This document shows positions 15,501 through 26,800 of a stretch of 64,000 bases of DNA, piece by piece. Positions within the stretch are counted from its first letter, which is position 1. Each line of letters starts with the position of its first letter. Source of the stretch: Apostichopus japonicus (taxonomy: Eukaryota; Echinodermata; Holothuroidea; Aspidochirotida; Stichopodidae); assembly GCF_037975245.1 (NCBI RefSeq), contig NC_092563.1, positions 7,871,501 through 7,935,500 of the forward strand, read 5' to 3'. The notes under the pieces were generated by a model. It had not been told where the DNA came from. It did not search any database and was given only the letters and a program-made list of their open reading frames with translations. A program made the position numbers and the translations under genes.

Positions 15501-16040
15501 GAGAATATAAATATTTAAACACTACTAGTTGAGAATCCATTTTATTCCCTTTGTGCTAGATTTGCTTGCTCTAAAAGCATTTTTTTTTTTACCAGGAAAT
15601 ATTCCACTAAATTAAAACACAATTGATACTTGAATGTCATTAGTATCTAACTTGTAGATGGATGTACTGCTGATCCCATTTTTGTAAAACTTTTTGTTCG
15701 TAAAAGGTTCTTTTATCTCTTCACCAATTGATATCATTAATTTGTCCTGCATTTTCACACCCACTCTATAGAACGAAATTTACTTTTGTGTTATCGTTAT
15801 GGTATGACCTCTTTCATCAGCAATATTTGGAATTGATTTGTTTGAGTAACAATTCAATCTTGCATGTTCTTTCTTCTTGTAGTTTCTTTAGACAGAGGGC
15901 GACATACACTTGAACGAAAAGAACATAACCTGATGAGGGAAGTGAAAGAAATGCGGCAGAGAATAGCAAGAAGAGACCTCCAAGATGAAATCACTCCATT
16001 TTCATCGGAAGACAACGATTACAACGACGACGTGAGATGA
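351..16040 (+). CDS. TBC1D31: TBC1D31, C-terminal 16 coding exons (5' end outside window)
   Basis: TBC1 domain family member 31 (also WDR67), known as a centrosomal/centriolar-satellite adaptor linked to ciliogenesis. Exons read from the sequence: 351-533, 1096-1178, 1774-1920, 4464-4597, 5736-5869, 6439-6618, 7333-7506, 8020-8225, 8978-9113, 10084-10176, 10747-10890, 12854-12970, 13380-13457, 14235-14346, 14931-15008, 15883-16040 (TGA). All introns are GT-AG and phases agree throughout, giving 2157 nt, 718 codons plus stop. Human TBC1D31 is about 1066 residues, so roughly the N-terminal third (WD40 repeats) is left of the window. Order seen: basic linker, TBC domain, then a long charged coiled coil. 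The gene converges on the RNF212-like gene, with about 0.8 kb between the two stop codons. Confidence 0.93.
1096..6618 (+). CDS. TBC1D31: TBC1D31 TBC (Rab-GAP-like) domain exons
   Basis: Five exons (1096-1178, 1774-1920, 4464-4597, 5736-5869, 6439-6618) encode the TBC fold. Recognisable stretches are GFGEYPEKY, RMFIWRSLLRLPENHSAFSS, YPIKSRRLLRVLQR, LAFPFVKLFQNNQLICFE, NWCQHWFEFFPNPPIN, LAFHDKKLLQHF and VYAWPLL; these are diagnostic for TBC1D31. The canonical catalytic IxxDxxR arginine finger and YxQ glutamine finger of active Rab-GAPs are not apparent, which fits an adaptor rather than an active GAP. The introns hold two large tandem arrays (2149-2880 and 3332-4240) and a small Penelope-like insert (5547-5703) ending just before the exon at 5736. 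Confidence 0.92.
2149..2880. repeat. AT-rich tandem array, TTTACATATTG-like
   Basis: An intronic array of short degenerate units around TTTACATATTGCATGTTG, about 17-19 bp each. A higher-order duplication is visible: the block starting near 2239 recurs from about 2353, a period near 114 bp. Several overlapping open frames cross it on both strands only because the unit lacks stops in those frames, so they are not genes. Variants such as CATCATATTTTATATTTTAC form a sub-array at 2505-2570. Confidence 0.85.
3332..4240. repeat. 63-bp minisatellite in a TBC1D31 intron
   Basis: About 14 tandem copies of a 63-bp unit beginning GATTGCATCTGTACAACCAC and containing GTACTATGAATATGCATCAG. Some units carry an extra 4 bp (ATGCATGCATC), which shifts the phase. 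Because 63 is a multiple of three, both strands show long repetitive open frames; these come from the repeat and not from protein genes. The array sits in the middle of the 1921-4463 intron, away from both splice sites. Confidence 0.92.
5547..5703 (+). mobile_element. Penelope-like fragment with hammerhead-like motif
   Basis: A 157-bp insert bounded by 12-bp direct repeats AAATCTAATTTT at 5535-5546 and 5704-5715. The first 94 nt (5547-5640) form a near-perfect inverted repeat starting GTGCAAAAGTAA and ending with its complement. Inside is CTGAAGA, then a perfect 6-bp hairpin (GATCCT/AGGATC), then CGAAA. That is the CUGANGA-stem II-GAAA arrangement of hammerhead ribozymes, which are known from Penelope-like element termini. 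Probable CpG decay is visible (ACATTTTGG where an ACGTTTCGG form is expected), so self-cleavage may be lost. The family name is inferred; the palindrome and target duplication are seen directly. Confidence 0.6.
7333..16040 (+). CDS. TBC1D31: TBC1D31 C-terminal coiled-coil exons
   Basis: Ten exons from 7333. The first finishes the TBC region (LTKGQYPIFNKYPKFVVDYQ). From 8020 on the protein is almost continuous charged heptad-like sequence (RRDELDYLHQRQAAAELERE, WYREQEVLRAAEEQRWRLMA, ARLDREINRKVRLREQETQ) to about exon 14235. A short low-complexity acidic tail then ends in NDYNDDVR and TGA at 16038-16040. The coiled coil matches the known TBC1D31 layout. Short phase-0 exons of 78-144 bp are typical here. 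The introns contain SINEs (12488, 15024, and tails at 13513 and 14440), a TTAA element (9163), a hAT-like insert (13096) and a LINE tail (11608). Confidence 0.9.
9163..9532 (+). mobile_element. TTAA-target MITE, 370 bp (copy 1)
   Basis: A non-coding element with TTAA on both sides (9159-9162 and 9533-9536). Inverted termini are AGGCATTGAAGACTCGCC on the left and, as reverse complement of the right end, AGGGTGTGAAGACTTGCGC. A second copy in opposite orientation lies at about 60986-61277. The TTAA duplication fits piggyBac- or Kolobok-type transposition. It contains short chance open frames only. Confidence 0.8.
11608..11765 (-). mobile_element. 3' end of a truncated non-LTR retrotransposon (LINE)
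   Basis: The plus strand starts with GTTTGTTTGTTTG. Read on the minus strand the segment ends in GAGTGCCAATAAAAC followed by (AAAC)n, the look of a LINE 3' UTR with a microsatellite tail. No coding remnant is seen. The rest of the 10891-12853 intron shows nothing else I recognise apart from the SINE at 12488. Confidence 0.45.
12488..12803 (+). mobile_element. tRNA-derived SINE, full-length
   Basis: The head resembles a tRNA gene: an A-box-like stretch (GGCCAATTGGCTAAGGC) and a B-box-like GGTTCCATTC about 35 nt later. A conserved body follows (GTGTCCTTGGGCAAG, TCCACCCAGG), ending in GTAAAGCGCTATATAAAAAT and an AT-rich tail. A second, diverged member is at 15024-15395. Pol III type 2 promoter structure is inferred from the boxes. 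Confidence 0.8.
13088..13329. mobile_element. hAT-like short insert with 8-bp target duplication
   Basis: Identical 8-bp direct repeats TCCAGAAT at 13088-13095 and 13322-13329 bound a 226-bp segment starting CAGGCGCGTAGCCAAGG, a typical hAT-like terminus, and followed by a poly-C run. The right end (TTTCTCAACCCG) does not mirror the left, so the right terminal repeat is decayed or the copy is rearranged. It lies just upstream of the acceptor for the exon at 13380. Confidence 0.6.
13513..13583 (+). mobile_element. SINE 3' tail fragment
   Basis: Contains GAGACTTTATTGTAAGTTGC and GCGCTATATAAGAACTG, matching the 3' tail of the SINE at 15024-15395 almost exactly. No tRNA-like head is present, so this is a 5'-truncated copy. 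Confidence 0.65.
14440..14500 (+). mobile_element. SINE 3' tail fragment
   Basis: GTAAAGCGCTTTGAAATGC followed by AAGCGCTATATAAATGTAAT and an ATT-rich run, as at the 3' end of the 12488-12803 SINE. 5'-truncated. Confidence 0.6.
15024..15395 (+). mobile_element. tRNA-derived SINE, second member
   Basis: An A-box-like TGGTCAAGTGGTTTTAAGGC and B-box GGTTCGAGCTC head, the shared body GTGTCCTTGGGCAAGGCACT, and a tail AAGTTGCGCTATATAAGAAC followed by (ATT)n. The middle section differs from the 12488 copy (GTGCGCCGGTTTGTGGCTGC), so it is a related subfamily. It lies in the last TBC1D31 intron. Confidence 0.8.
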
Positions 16041-16275
16041 AATATGCAAGGAACGCTGGCTTCTAGTAACCTCGAAACACCTTGATCTTTATTAAATTAT
16101 TACTGTAAATAACAGGACGGACTTTTATGATAACATTTTAACAAACAAACAAAGAGAAACATGGCTGTAAAATATTATACAAAGAAGATGATTTTAAGTG
16201 CAAACACTGTCATTTCAAGGTGATTTCAAATCCTCGTCTCATAAATCCAATGTGATTATCAGTACTGGTATATAT

Positions 16276-16503
16276 ACCAGTTTATACAGTGTTGTAAAAT
16301 GAAATGCTTCTGTAGTGTTTACAGTAACAGTGCACAATAACAATGTAACATGCTGTTGTGGTGTACATTTTAACGTATCTAATACATTTACCAGTTTACA
16401 CATTGTTGTAAATGAAATGCTTCTGTAGTGTTTGCAGTAACAGTGCACAAAAAACAATGTACCATGCTGTTGTGGTGTACGTTTAAAAGGTATCTAATAC
16501 ATG
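16276..16503. repeat. 114-bp tandem duplication
   Basis: Two adjacent copies of about 114 bp starting ACCAGTTTA and including GAAATGCTTCTGTAGTGTTT, TAACAGTGCACAA and CATGCTGTTGTGGTGTAC. The copies differ by a few substitutions and small indels. The duplication probably lies in the 3' UTR of the minus-strand RNF212-like gene. Confidence 0.85.
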
Positions 16504-16616
16504 TACACAAGTGAACTTGTAAAGTTGACTATTTCCATTGTTTTTGATAGTCATTGGGGATGCCTGCAGGAAGACTGTTATTTGTGTTTGCTCAACTAAT
16601 AACCTTCTTTGTTTTA

Positions 16617-16680
16617 TGAAGTGAAATTACTCAGTCAGTGAAATTACTCATTCAAGTGAAATTACTCTGTCAAAAATTAC
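16617..16680. repeat. Short tandem repeat, GTGAAATTACTC unit
   Basis: Three copies of GTGAAATTACTC with spacers of similar length (about 20 bp period) in the 3' flank shared by the two convergent genes. Confidence 0.7.
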
Positions 16681-16855
16681 ACATCATCTGATCATCTTTT
16701 AATTTAGTCGACCTGAAAATAAGATTGTTCCGTGTTGAAACATAGCCCACATAATGTCATATAAATCAGGATTAGGACACGGTACAGCTTTAATACTGGC
16801 TCAAACAGATCAATTCCAGCTGAATCCTGGAGTTCCAAGAGTCTGGATAGGAGTC

Positions 16856-19018
16856 CTACGTTATCCCACAATTGCTGCCATTTATGGTTGACTGAGCATG
16901 TAACTGCTGACAACTCCACATGATCTATGGAGGATGAAAAACAGAATTAATTTAATATCAGTATCAATCCAGTGGTGATATCAGTTTCAATCCAGTGGTA
17001 ATATCAGTTTCAATTCAGTGGTAATATCAATTTCAATCAAGTGGTTATATCAATATCAATCTAGTGGTTACAGCAATTTAAAGTTGAACACTTCACAAAG
17101 CAAGGAATTGAGCTGAAGCTTGAAACCAAAAGAGTATTCAAGATTAGTCTCTACAGAAGCCTCAGACAATCTTTGAGGAGTATTGTGACAGCAAGCTTGA
17201 TAGAGACTGGTCACTTTAAGCAGGATAATAATTCACCAAAGATATTTACAAATTACATTATCCAATATTTGTTTCCTTGCTGTTGCTTCACCCTCTATTC
17301 CTCTCCAACCTTCCTATGTAACTCATTTCTCTCTCTCCATATCACTAAACGTTAGAACTTAGCACACCACTCTCTTAATTCTGCCATCTACAACAGTTGA
17401 AGTGTTACATCAATATGCATACATATGCATATGCATACCATATGTTACATCAATATGCATAAAATATTAACAACCATTCAAACAATAACTTGACGTTCCA
17501 TCGTTCTGACAAATTTTCACTGAACCATTGCAGTTTACAAATAAAAAAGGTTTAAAACATTTATTACACAAAAGATTTCATGCAATCATGAAATCTCATA
17601 GTTATTTCACAATTAGAACCATGGTGGCAGTAAATTATTTTGTCCTCCAAGGATTTCTTTTGTCTACCAAACTTTGATAACAAACGTGATAAAAGTGATG
17701 ATACTTACAGAGGTCTTTTCTGTGGGTACATCACCTTTGTGTAAAATAGAAGACACTATATGCTTTACTAAAGAATTCATGTCTTGAGGAGGGGGGGGGG
17801 GGGGGTGGGGGGGGTTAATCTAGTTAATCTTACTTCAAATAATAAATACAGCTCACAGTTTGAGTCTTACTAGCTGAAGACAATAACTTTGCCTGTTACA
17901 AAGTTGATATTCAAATTCTGTAATCAGTTCTAACTGTTGATATTAAAAAGGAACAGATACTAGTTAACATCCACTGTGGTAGGAATTGAAACACTTAAAC
18001 AATATCTTCCCCCATGTTCATGGTAGGGGGGAGGGGAAGGGTGGTGGAGGAGAGAAGGGAGGGAGGGAGACTTGTTATAACTAGCTACTTTAAGTTTTAA
18101 TTATATTCATCTGTTATAAAAAACTATGATTAATTCACTGGAGTGAAGCACTACAAAGTGTTCCTCACATATGTACCATTGGAAAAGTACAATTGTGTTA
18201 TTAACCACAAAAGTAAGCTATAAAAGGTTTCTACATAAACTAGTCCCAACATAAATTTTATTCAAATAACGTTGTGACATCATTCATCCCTTAATATATA
18301 TATGTATGAACATATATATATATATGATTTTCATGATATATATATATATATATAAATATATATAGGAATAACGGAAAAACTGTTAAACTACAGGGGCGTA
18401 TCCAGGATTTTCCACTAGGGGGGGCGTCAGGCATGAATGATCGCCGTCCTGGGGGATGGGTCTAAGGGGAGGGGTGGACAATTTTTGCTTTCGAAGAAGG
18501 GCTGAAATGCAAAATGGTGCCATATGTGATCCATTTTTCGACCTTAATAATAAGCAACATTTCCAGTAAAAATGGACACAAAATGCACAATTTAGTATGG
18601 CTGGCATGTCACTTAGTGTTTATAGTGATAATACAAACACAATTACCATCTATGTTTCTAAAACTATTATGCCGCCGAACTTCACCAGAACCTTTTTTGG
18701 CAAACAAAAAATAAAGCATACGGGAGGGGGGGGGGGGGGTTGAGCGATCACCAACATCTCACATAAAGGTCGTCATCAATTTTTTTTTTTTTTTTTGCTA
18801 AACTTTTTGTTGTGACGGCCAATAGGGGGGGGCGCGCGCCTGTTGCGCCCCCCCGGATACGCCCCTGAACTATGCTGCATTTAGAGAAAGGCTGGATCTC
18901 GAGTGAGATACAATAATTAAATTAGGTAAGTGATTGGAAGTAAAACAGCCAATGTTTGGTTTTTGCAGAGCTTTCGAGCAAAACTAGCTCTCCTTCAGTG
19001 CATGATCACCGAAAGTGA

Positions 19019-19053
<35 letters not shown>

Positions 19054-22000
19054 TTTAATATTAATTAACCAATACTGATATTGACATTTGACCTACACAA
19101 CAAAGGCTACTTATTTTAATAAACAGCCATTTTTCATTCACTAGGGTGAAATATCTTTTAGCATTATCTAGCATTCCACAGGTAAATTCAAGTCCTGCTT
19201 TACCAAAATGTACTGCCTTATGTGTAGGAGCAATTCATTACTTTTCTATTCCGAAATTATTTCCCATGCTGAAAAACAATACACTAAGTGTAAGCCAAAA
19301 GTCATTCCTTTTCCCTACATGTAGCTAAATGAAACACTTTACAAAATGTGTATGTTTAATGTGTTAAGTATTACCTGACTATTTTGAGGTGTATCAGATC
19401 TGCTATGAGGCATGGGTCCTGTTAACATAAACAAAGTAAATATTCAGAAAGAAATATCAGATTAATTAATATAAAACAATAGTGATGAGAGAGCTCTGTC
19501 CCCAATCTCTTAATGAAGTAGATGAATAAACTATAAGATGATATTTTATACAAGCAGCTAACAATTTAAAAGTCTTTCATTACAAGACACGGTCTGTTCT
19601 AGAAATCACAGGAGTGTGTTTCAAGTTTTACTAAAATGAGAGGTGATGCTACAGAAATGATTATGGAAGAACCTTTTATATGATCAAGAACATGAAAATG
19701 CTTTCCAGATCTCAAAATTCATGGAATTAAAACTGTTATTGTACTCTCAAGAGCTAATGTCAATACCTTGTTGAGTACAACAAATATGCAACAAGAGTTA
19801 AAATATTTATGTTTTTTTCAAATATCTATCAATGTCAATCAAACAGTTCAGGTTAATACAAACCCAGTGAATAGGTTGGGCTGATTGTTCGTGGAAGTGC
19901 TCTGGGTGTTTGGTAAATTGTCCTGTGGGGAGAATAAAAAATGCTAAGACACCTCAGTTGCATCAGTTCCAAAAGTCTGTGATAATAGTACATACGAAAG
20001 AATGAAAATGTCCATCATCATTTTACTAAATGTTCCATGTTTTATGAGGATGAATATTGCTTGCTAGCATGATCCTGTAGTTCTGTCAAAAAAGAGCTCT
20101 AAGACACTAAAGCCTTCTTATTTTGCTGTTGATGAGAGAACGTCTAAAATTACATATTCACACTTTTAAGAGAACCAACTCGTCAAAAATTTAACTCATC
20201 TTTCAAAAAAATATAAGTGTTCATTCCTTGGCGACAATATTTGTTATTTGCATTAATAACTTTTTCAAAAGAACTAATATCCAACATTTTACATAGCTTC
20301 AAAAAGTTTGATCCACACTGGATGAAGTGTTACAGATCAGAGCAAACTGGAGCTACCTGTTTGGGCTTGGTGAGTGGCCGCTTCTCATAAATTCCAATCC
20401 ATTTGGAGTTTTTCTACCCTTTGAAGAGCTGTAGAAGGAAATTTAAACGGGAAAACAATTAAATAGCTAACAATTTAAAAACAGCGAATTGCTTCAACAA
20501 AGCAAAACGGAAAAATTACACAAAGGGTAGTTAGTACTTGCTTGTCATGGTAAGCATAACTATATTCCAACATTTGTATGTATTGCAACACACAGAGATT
20601 ACCAATAATAGATCCTTTGCTGTAGACTTTGCTTGGCAACAATTTTTGGGGTTTGTATTTCAGTCATATAACCACCTTTCTTAAATCACATGCAAGGTTA
20701 TCTTTTGAAGAACAGTAATCAATCATTGTCCAAACAATTCCCAAGTTTATTGCGCATACTTTGTCTTCAAGCCATAAACAGGGGCAGCATCGGAGCCAAG
20801 TCCAGTTCCCTTTTTTATGTCTATTCTTTCAGTGGCGGAGCTAAGGGTATTGGTCAAGGGGGGCCAGAATGGTCTGTAGGGGCGCTTTCGACACTATCTA
20901 AGCGGAGCGCCACCACAGGTTGGCGCGGAGCGTACAGGAATTTTTTGAGTAAAGATATTTCCTAGATCGCCGGAAATGACCCTTTCCTTGCCTTGCTAAT
21001 TTGCAGATAAACAAAGAATAAATAGGTGTCATCGCAAACAAAATGTGACAAATGTCAATAGGTAGATGAGAGCGCAATCAAAAAGTAAATAATCGCGTTA
21101 AGTCAAAAGTGGTAAAAAGCTGAAAAGGGCGCCAGCAGTCCATTTGAGTCCGTCAGGGGGGGCATCCGCCCCCCCCTGACTGTATGGACGCTCCGCCACT
21201 GTATTCTTTCTTCTTAAGTATATTATGAAAATGAGACTACGTTAATCCTTTATCCCATATTTCTTAGTCGCCCCTTATTGACCCTGGTTACCAGGGTTGT
21301 ATCTCCCTGAGATCCCTCCCTCTTATCGGGCCTGCCCACTAATCACACCACCTTTACCAAACTACAGTACTGAATCTGTCCAATCCCTCTATTTGGTTTG
21401 ACTTTTAATATTAACACACACCTTATAGATGAGCTCCTGGACATTGAACTGTGAATGGACACTTGTGTACCGACAGTACCTATAGAAGAATCGAGAGAAA
21501 GAGACTGTATTGAGCAATGATGAATGGTAATACAATCATCATGTACGATCGTTATTTCTCTATCATCAAAAGGGGAATATATTTTTTACTACATGAGCTG
21601 TTATTAACCCCCCCCCCCCACCCCTGCATGACAGGGTTTCAAATAAGCCAATGGGTGACTTTTTATCCTTAGGTTCAGTAAACTCACAGTAAAAGCAAAG
21701 GTGATTTAAAGGTCTACATTATATTTTATATTATACATTATATTGTCATGAATACAAAAATGTAACCACTGTGAAACATGATTCAATAATCAACTATATA
21801 GACATACTAGGACAAAGTATCAAGTGGAGGTTTGTTGGAATATCTTGATGGAGTTGATATAGTAAAGCATTATCACACTTCTTATAATTATCTTCATCTT
21901 ACCAACCTTAAGGTTGGATCTTCAGAGGTCATCTGTAATTCCTCGAAATTTCAGCATGCTGAATTATAAAAGCTCTTTCTCTATAAACAGTATAATGCTT

Positions 22001-23884
22001 TGTCATTCCACAATAGCACTTTGTTCTTTCCCTTTTTATCATGGGGGTGGGGGGAGGGTGGGTGGGTGGGAGCTGGGGTGCAACAGTACTAATGTACCAT
22101 GAATATCTATGTAAGTTGAATCTCTCCGATCACTGCCGAGGGAAACAAGTTCCTTAGAAAAACTTCAGTTTGCATTATAAAGTCCTCCCCCCCCACTTGT
22201 GGTCTTCTGGTACGCCCACCAGTGGTTCCTGTACTTACCTATTTTACCATCAACCGGTGGTGTTCTAACGCTCAGCCTCGCTGGACCCTGGGGAGTCTTG
22301 TTCTGCAGCTACAAGGAAACGTCAAATCAAGTGACATCTGATGTTTGAACATGAACATTTAATCATGGTTACCATGGTGACGGAATTATATGGATGGTCA
22401 TTTCTGACTCTCCTTTATGGTTTGACCATTGTGTATTATTCCTGCTTAGAAAATTTAAATAATACACACAGGAAACCTATATCTGAGTGCATATTCCATG
22501 ATCCACTTTTCACCATGTAAATTTTGATACTGGTCCATCGGCCGACCCACGAAATCACCTTTCCTTTGGGTCTCAGAGGTAAATTTTAACAACAGGTGGA
22601 TAAAGAAGGGGGGGAGGACTGGGAGGGTAACAAACATGATAAGAAAATGTTGTTCCATACCTGTAACCTGGAAAGATCCGGATGCCTGTAGTCGAAATGA
22701 GAAAGCCAAAATATTTGAAAGGTATCGACTAGCAAAGCATATAAGGTGTCTGAGTTGATCAACATCTTAACTTTACTTTTCAAAATGATTAAGGAATAGA
22801 ACATGATCGTGTACATCTATTCTAACAAACTCAACATCAAAAATAAATAAGAGATCAAGGCCTCCTCTAATGTGGATAAGTTGATCCAATTCCAGATTGG
22901 GTTATATACACATTGAAGACAGCTGGTCATGACATGTCCAATCTCCTAGTTAAAAATACAACAATGTTGTATGTTCCTTTTTATGCCAATACCCCTCGAC
23001 AAAAAAGCGATAAGACAAATTAAGCATATGAAATTAATTTGAAAACCATGTATCTTATTGATATTGTTTTATGCAGGAATATCACAGTATACTTTACCCA
23101 TGATTTAAATATGTACAAAGCGAGGAAAAGTGCAAGAATTGACAATTTATTGGAACTATGACATCACACACTGACAAAATTGCAAACCCTTAGATAACTT
23201 TTAAAACAATATATTTTCCAAAGAGAGCAATATTTCAGTTAGATTTCTAAAGTGAGTTGCTCATCAAAGGCATCTTTATCAATTAAAGTAAACAATAATT
23301 CTACTCTTTCTGTTCCTGTTTTGTGGTTTTCTCTGAGATATTATTTAACTCACACAAAACTACTTACATGTTAGCATATGGAGATTTGGATGTTGAGTAC
23401 GGAGAGCTGGCCTTTCTACTTTTATTTGGAGACGGACTTCGACCTAAACAGAGAAGGAAAGTTGATAGGATAGTTAAGTATTAACTCAAGTTATTAACAA
23501 GTTTTGTAAATAAAAAGGCATTGTCCCAGCAACTAATACAACAATGAAAAGTATAACATTCCACAAAGAAAAAAATGAAGATCAAATAAATAATCTAACT
23601 ACAAGATTATTACTGACTAATCTGTCAATAATTACTCATAAACATGAAATCAATATTTGAAGAAATTTCATCATTTCCACAGCACTGTTTCAATTCCCAG
23701 TAATTAGGTTACAATAAGCCTGCAAACACACTTGCTTTGGTTTTAATCATTACTTCTTCTTCTTATTTATTTTTATTTACTCTGATGAAATGGATATAAG
23801 AAATATCCCCCCCCCCACTCCCCCTTACCCTGATAAAGTGATGTAGGAGAAGAGCTGTGCATAGTCCGGCCAGGTGTAGGCACT
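16856..23884 (-). CDS. RNF212: RNF212-like Ser/Pro-rich C-terminal exons, including a 25-bp microexon
   Basis: Nine small exons (44-76 bp) plus the 25-bp microexon 22661-22685 encode a Ser/Thr/Pro-rich tail (RVPTPGRTMHSSS, SPNKSRKASSPYSTSKSP, RTPPVDGKI, SGHSPSPNR, GPMPHSRSDTPQNSQ), like the disordered tails of RNF212/RNF212B. The microexon is required: without it the 22239-22302 exon would meet an early stop. The final exon 16856-16924 gives 22 residues and TAG; it is preceded by a plausible acceptor (ATCCTCCATAG) but has no family match. Confidence 0.7.
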
Positions 23885-26800
23885 CTGTGAAGAAAAGCAA
23901 GAGAAAAAAAAGCACCTACCAAGATATTCTCTATGAAAAAATACTTACATAGACAAGACTTTAATTTAGTAGATTAGGCAACTGAAAAAACTGGCTGAGA
24001 TAAAGATATTAATATTACTTAGGATAGATATGTTCGCTCAAAATAACAAAAAGCACATCAAACAAACTTCAATCATGACCAATTGAAAACAAATTTATCT
24101 TTATGGAAGATAGGCAATAAGGAAGCTACAGTTGACAAAAAATTTCGACAATATTTTTTTTTTTTTCGAAAGAGATATATAAATGAACCAAAAGCAAAAT
24201 GCATTCACTTGGTTTACACCCTCTTATATTCACATCTTCATTCCTTGATAATCTGTAGCTATATCCTTCATACTCAAAATATAACCATTTCATCCAAATT
24301 ATCCTAATGAAAGAAAAATTACACCTTATAAATTCTGCTCCTTATAAAAGTACTGCATGGTAGTGCCTTACCTATTACAAATACTTGAACCAGGTGATTT
24401 GCCAGCATTAACCATACTTCTTAGTTTGGCATTCTCCTCTCGGAGCAGAATAGCTTCTCTGAAATTAAATGCAGAGTCAAAATTATCAGCCAAGAAATGA
24501 TGCAATTAAGAAATCAATCATTTTCAAATTAAAAACATGAAACATGTGCAAATCAGACTTGTAAACTTTATTGAAAGGTTGTTGATGAGGAATTAACTAT
24601 ATACTGAAGGGTTAAAACTGGAACAATAGACTATTATATCTTCAAACAATACTTTGGACTCAATCAAAATTGTCACAAAATGGAGAATAGCAACCACTTG
24701 ATTCAGAATTAACAGAAACAATTCTTAAACTCTTATAGCTGCTTACAGATTTGCAAGTAAGCCTCTTTCATTGTTTAGCATTCAGCAACTAAATGCTGTT
24801 GTATCTATGATAAAGGAAGAAGTTAATCAATCAAACAAATTTAATTAATTAATTTTTTTAATTTCATTTATTTCGTCTATACATAAGAACAAAATATATG
24901 ATGATGTCCTGATAACCAAGCCTCATCTAAATTTCTATTATAAACAGTGGAGTATTTTTCAAACAAATAATTTCAGAATTAAGTTATCCTGCATGGGGAG
25001 CAATGTTTGGGAATTTTTGGCAATTTTGGCAAATACTTTGGGAAATTAAAGATGACCTTTGAAATATGAATATTTATTTTGCATACATTTGATGAAAGTA
25101 TTAGTTTATTTACCTTTCCAGTCTCTTAGTTTCCTCTATTTGCCTCTGAGATAAAGATGCATGCATTGCTTGCTGTGAGTACTAAAAACAAGAAAATGAA
25201 GTTTCACCTTTCATCCTGAACAAAAGCGATGATGAAATTTGCCCTTTATAGAATGCTGATGCTGTTGGTAATCACCTATCAATGTTTGGGTTATTTTAAT
25301 TTGTTTATCCCTAAAGAAATGTAAGACACAATAATAATGACTATGCAGTTGAAAGACCCCAATTCGAAATGTATTTTTTTTTCTTTCTCAAAAGACTTTC
25401 TTTTTCCTACAGAAGATACAAGGTTATGTCTGTCATATAATACTTATAACCATACTTCAACTTATATTTATAATTCAATGTCAAGTTTGGGATCAAAACT
25501 ACAATACCAATTAGTGACTGGAGCTTTGGTCCATTTTCACAATCTGAGCATGTTTAAGATGGTAGAAGTCATACCCTTACCCTCTCTCTGTGGTATGCTG
25601 CCAACCTCTTCCGATGATTTCTCTGAAAATCCATGACCTACGATGAAGTAAAGATGACATTACATTATTAATCGTCTATTAGCTACAGCAACAGCCAGGT
25701 TTATTTTGATAGGTAGCGATTAGAAATTTAACAAGCACCTCTTTGTTTTACATCAATCTGATCGATCACTGCAGAGCAAAATCGTTACCCTAGAAATGCT
25801 CCTCCCAGCCAAGTTTTGTCCACCTGTCATTACACTCATAACCAGCACTTTACAATATACATCAATTAAGAAAAGAACTATGTAGCTTGGTCCTCCTGCC
25901 CCCCCTCATGCCCCCCACCCCCAACCCCTCCAAAAAAAAATGGAAAAGAATATTAGTTCACTTTCAAAAAAAATTTACTCAACCACTGCTCATTTGGCTA
26001 CAATTTCTCAGTCTCCAAGGAAAAACTTTCTGAAATAAATTTGAAGAGTCATTTTCCAATTTGCTACAAGTGTGCAGTATTTCTAGGTAATTAAGGTAAA
26101 TCTCACCTCGATTAACTGTTTGAGTGATTTCTTGATAATATCTGACGGATCATTGAAAAAAACCTCCACTTCTGGCTTCATCTGCAAAACAAGAGGGAAA
26201 AATGAATTTACAAACATTGAGAAATAACTCCACCATACTTACTGCTGTGATAAGTGCCTCCCATTTCAATTCACATTATAAGAGATCATGTTATTTTTAA
26301 GCAAGGAAAATCTCTTGATATTAATTAGTGAATCTATAGATTGCTGTGTTATGTCAATGATGACAAGGTAAATATTCTACTTGTAATTACAAATGTTTTG
26401 AATATACATGAGAGCTCTTTTTGCTTATCGTTGCAGTTTACATCCATTATATGATGTTGCCAGGGGCAACATAATTTTCTGCTTCACCACTCAAAGCATT
26501 AGTACTTCTACTTCGTGTAGAAGGAAAGATGGGACCATTACAGGATCCTAAAAGTTTTTTGAAATACCTTCAGTATGACATACCTTTGAAGACAATGGAA
26601 TAGCAGTACAGTGATTTCCACACATCTTGCATGAGTCTCTTGTCCCTGGAAATGTTGAAAAAAACATAAAATTTAACAACTTGACATTTTTGTAATGAAT
26701 TGGGAGATATGTTTGTTACCTTGGATGAGTAGCTGAGGGGAGGAAACCATAAGATTACTCTTGTTGAATATCTAACCTGAGAATGAAAGATGTTGGGATT

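Larger units (their letters stand above)
16041..16855. other. Convergent 3' UTR region of TBC1D31 and RNF212-like
   Basis: This 815-bp gap separates the two convergent stop codons. At 16088-16096 the sequence TTTATTAAA holds an ATTAAA signal for the plus-strand gene and an AATAAA signal for the minus-strand gene, overlapping each other. Short tandem repeats follow (16276-16503 and 16617-16680). No additional gene is visible. Confidence 0.6.

Noticed and set aside
20690-20965. 91-codon plus-strand frame
   Set aside because: Half of it lies in the hAT-like element at 20830-21201, in the introns of the minus-strand RNF212-like gene; chance frame.
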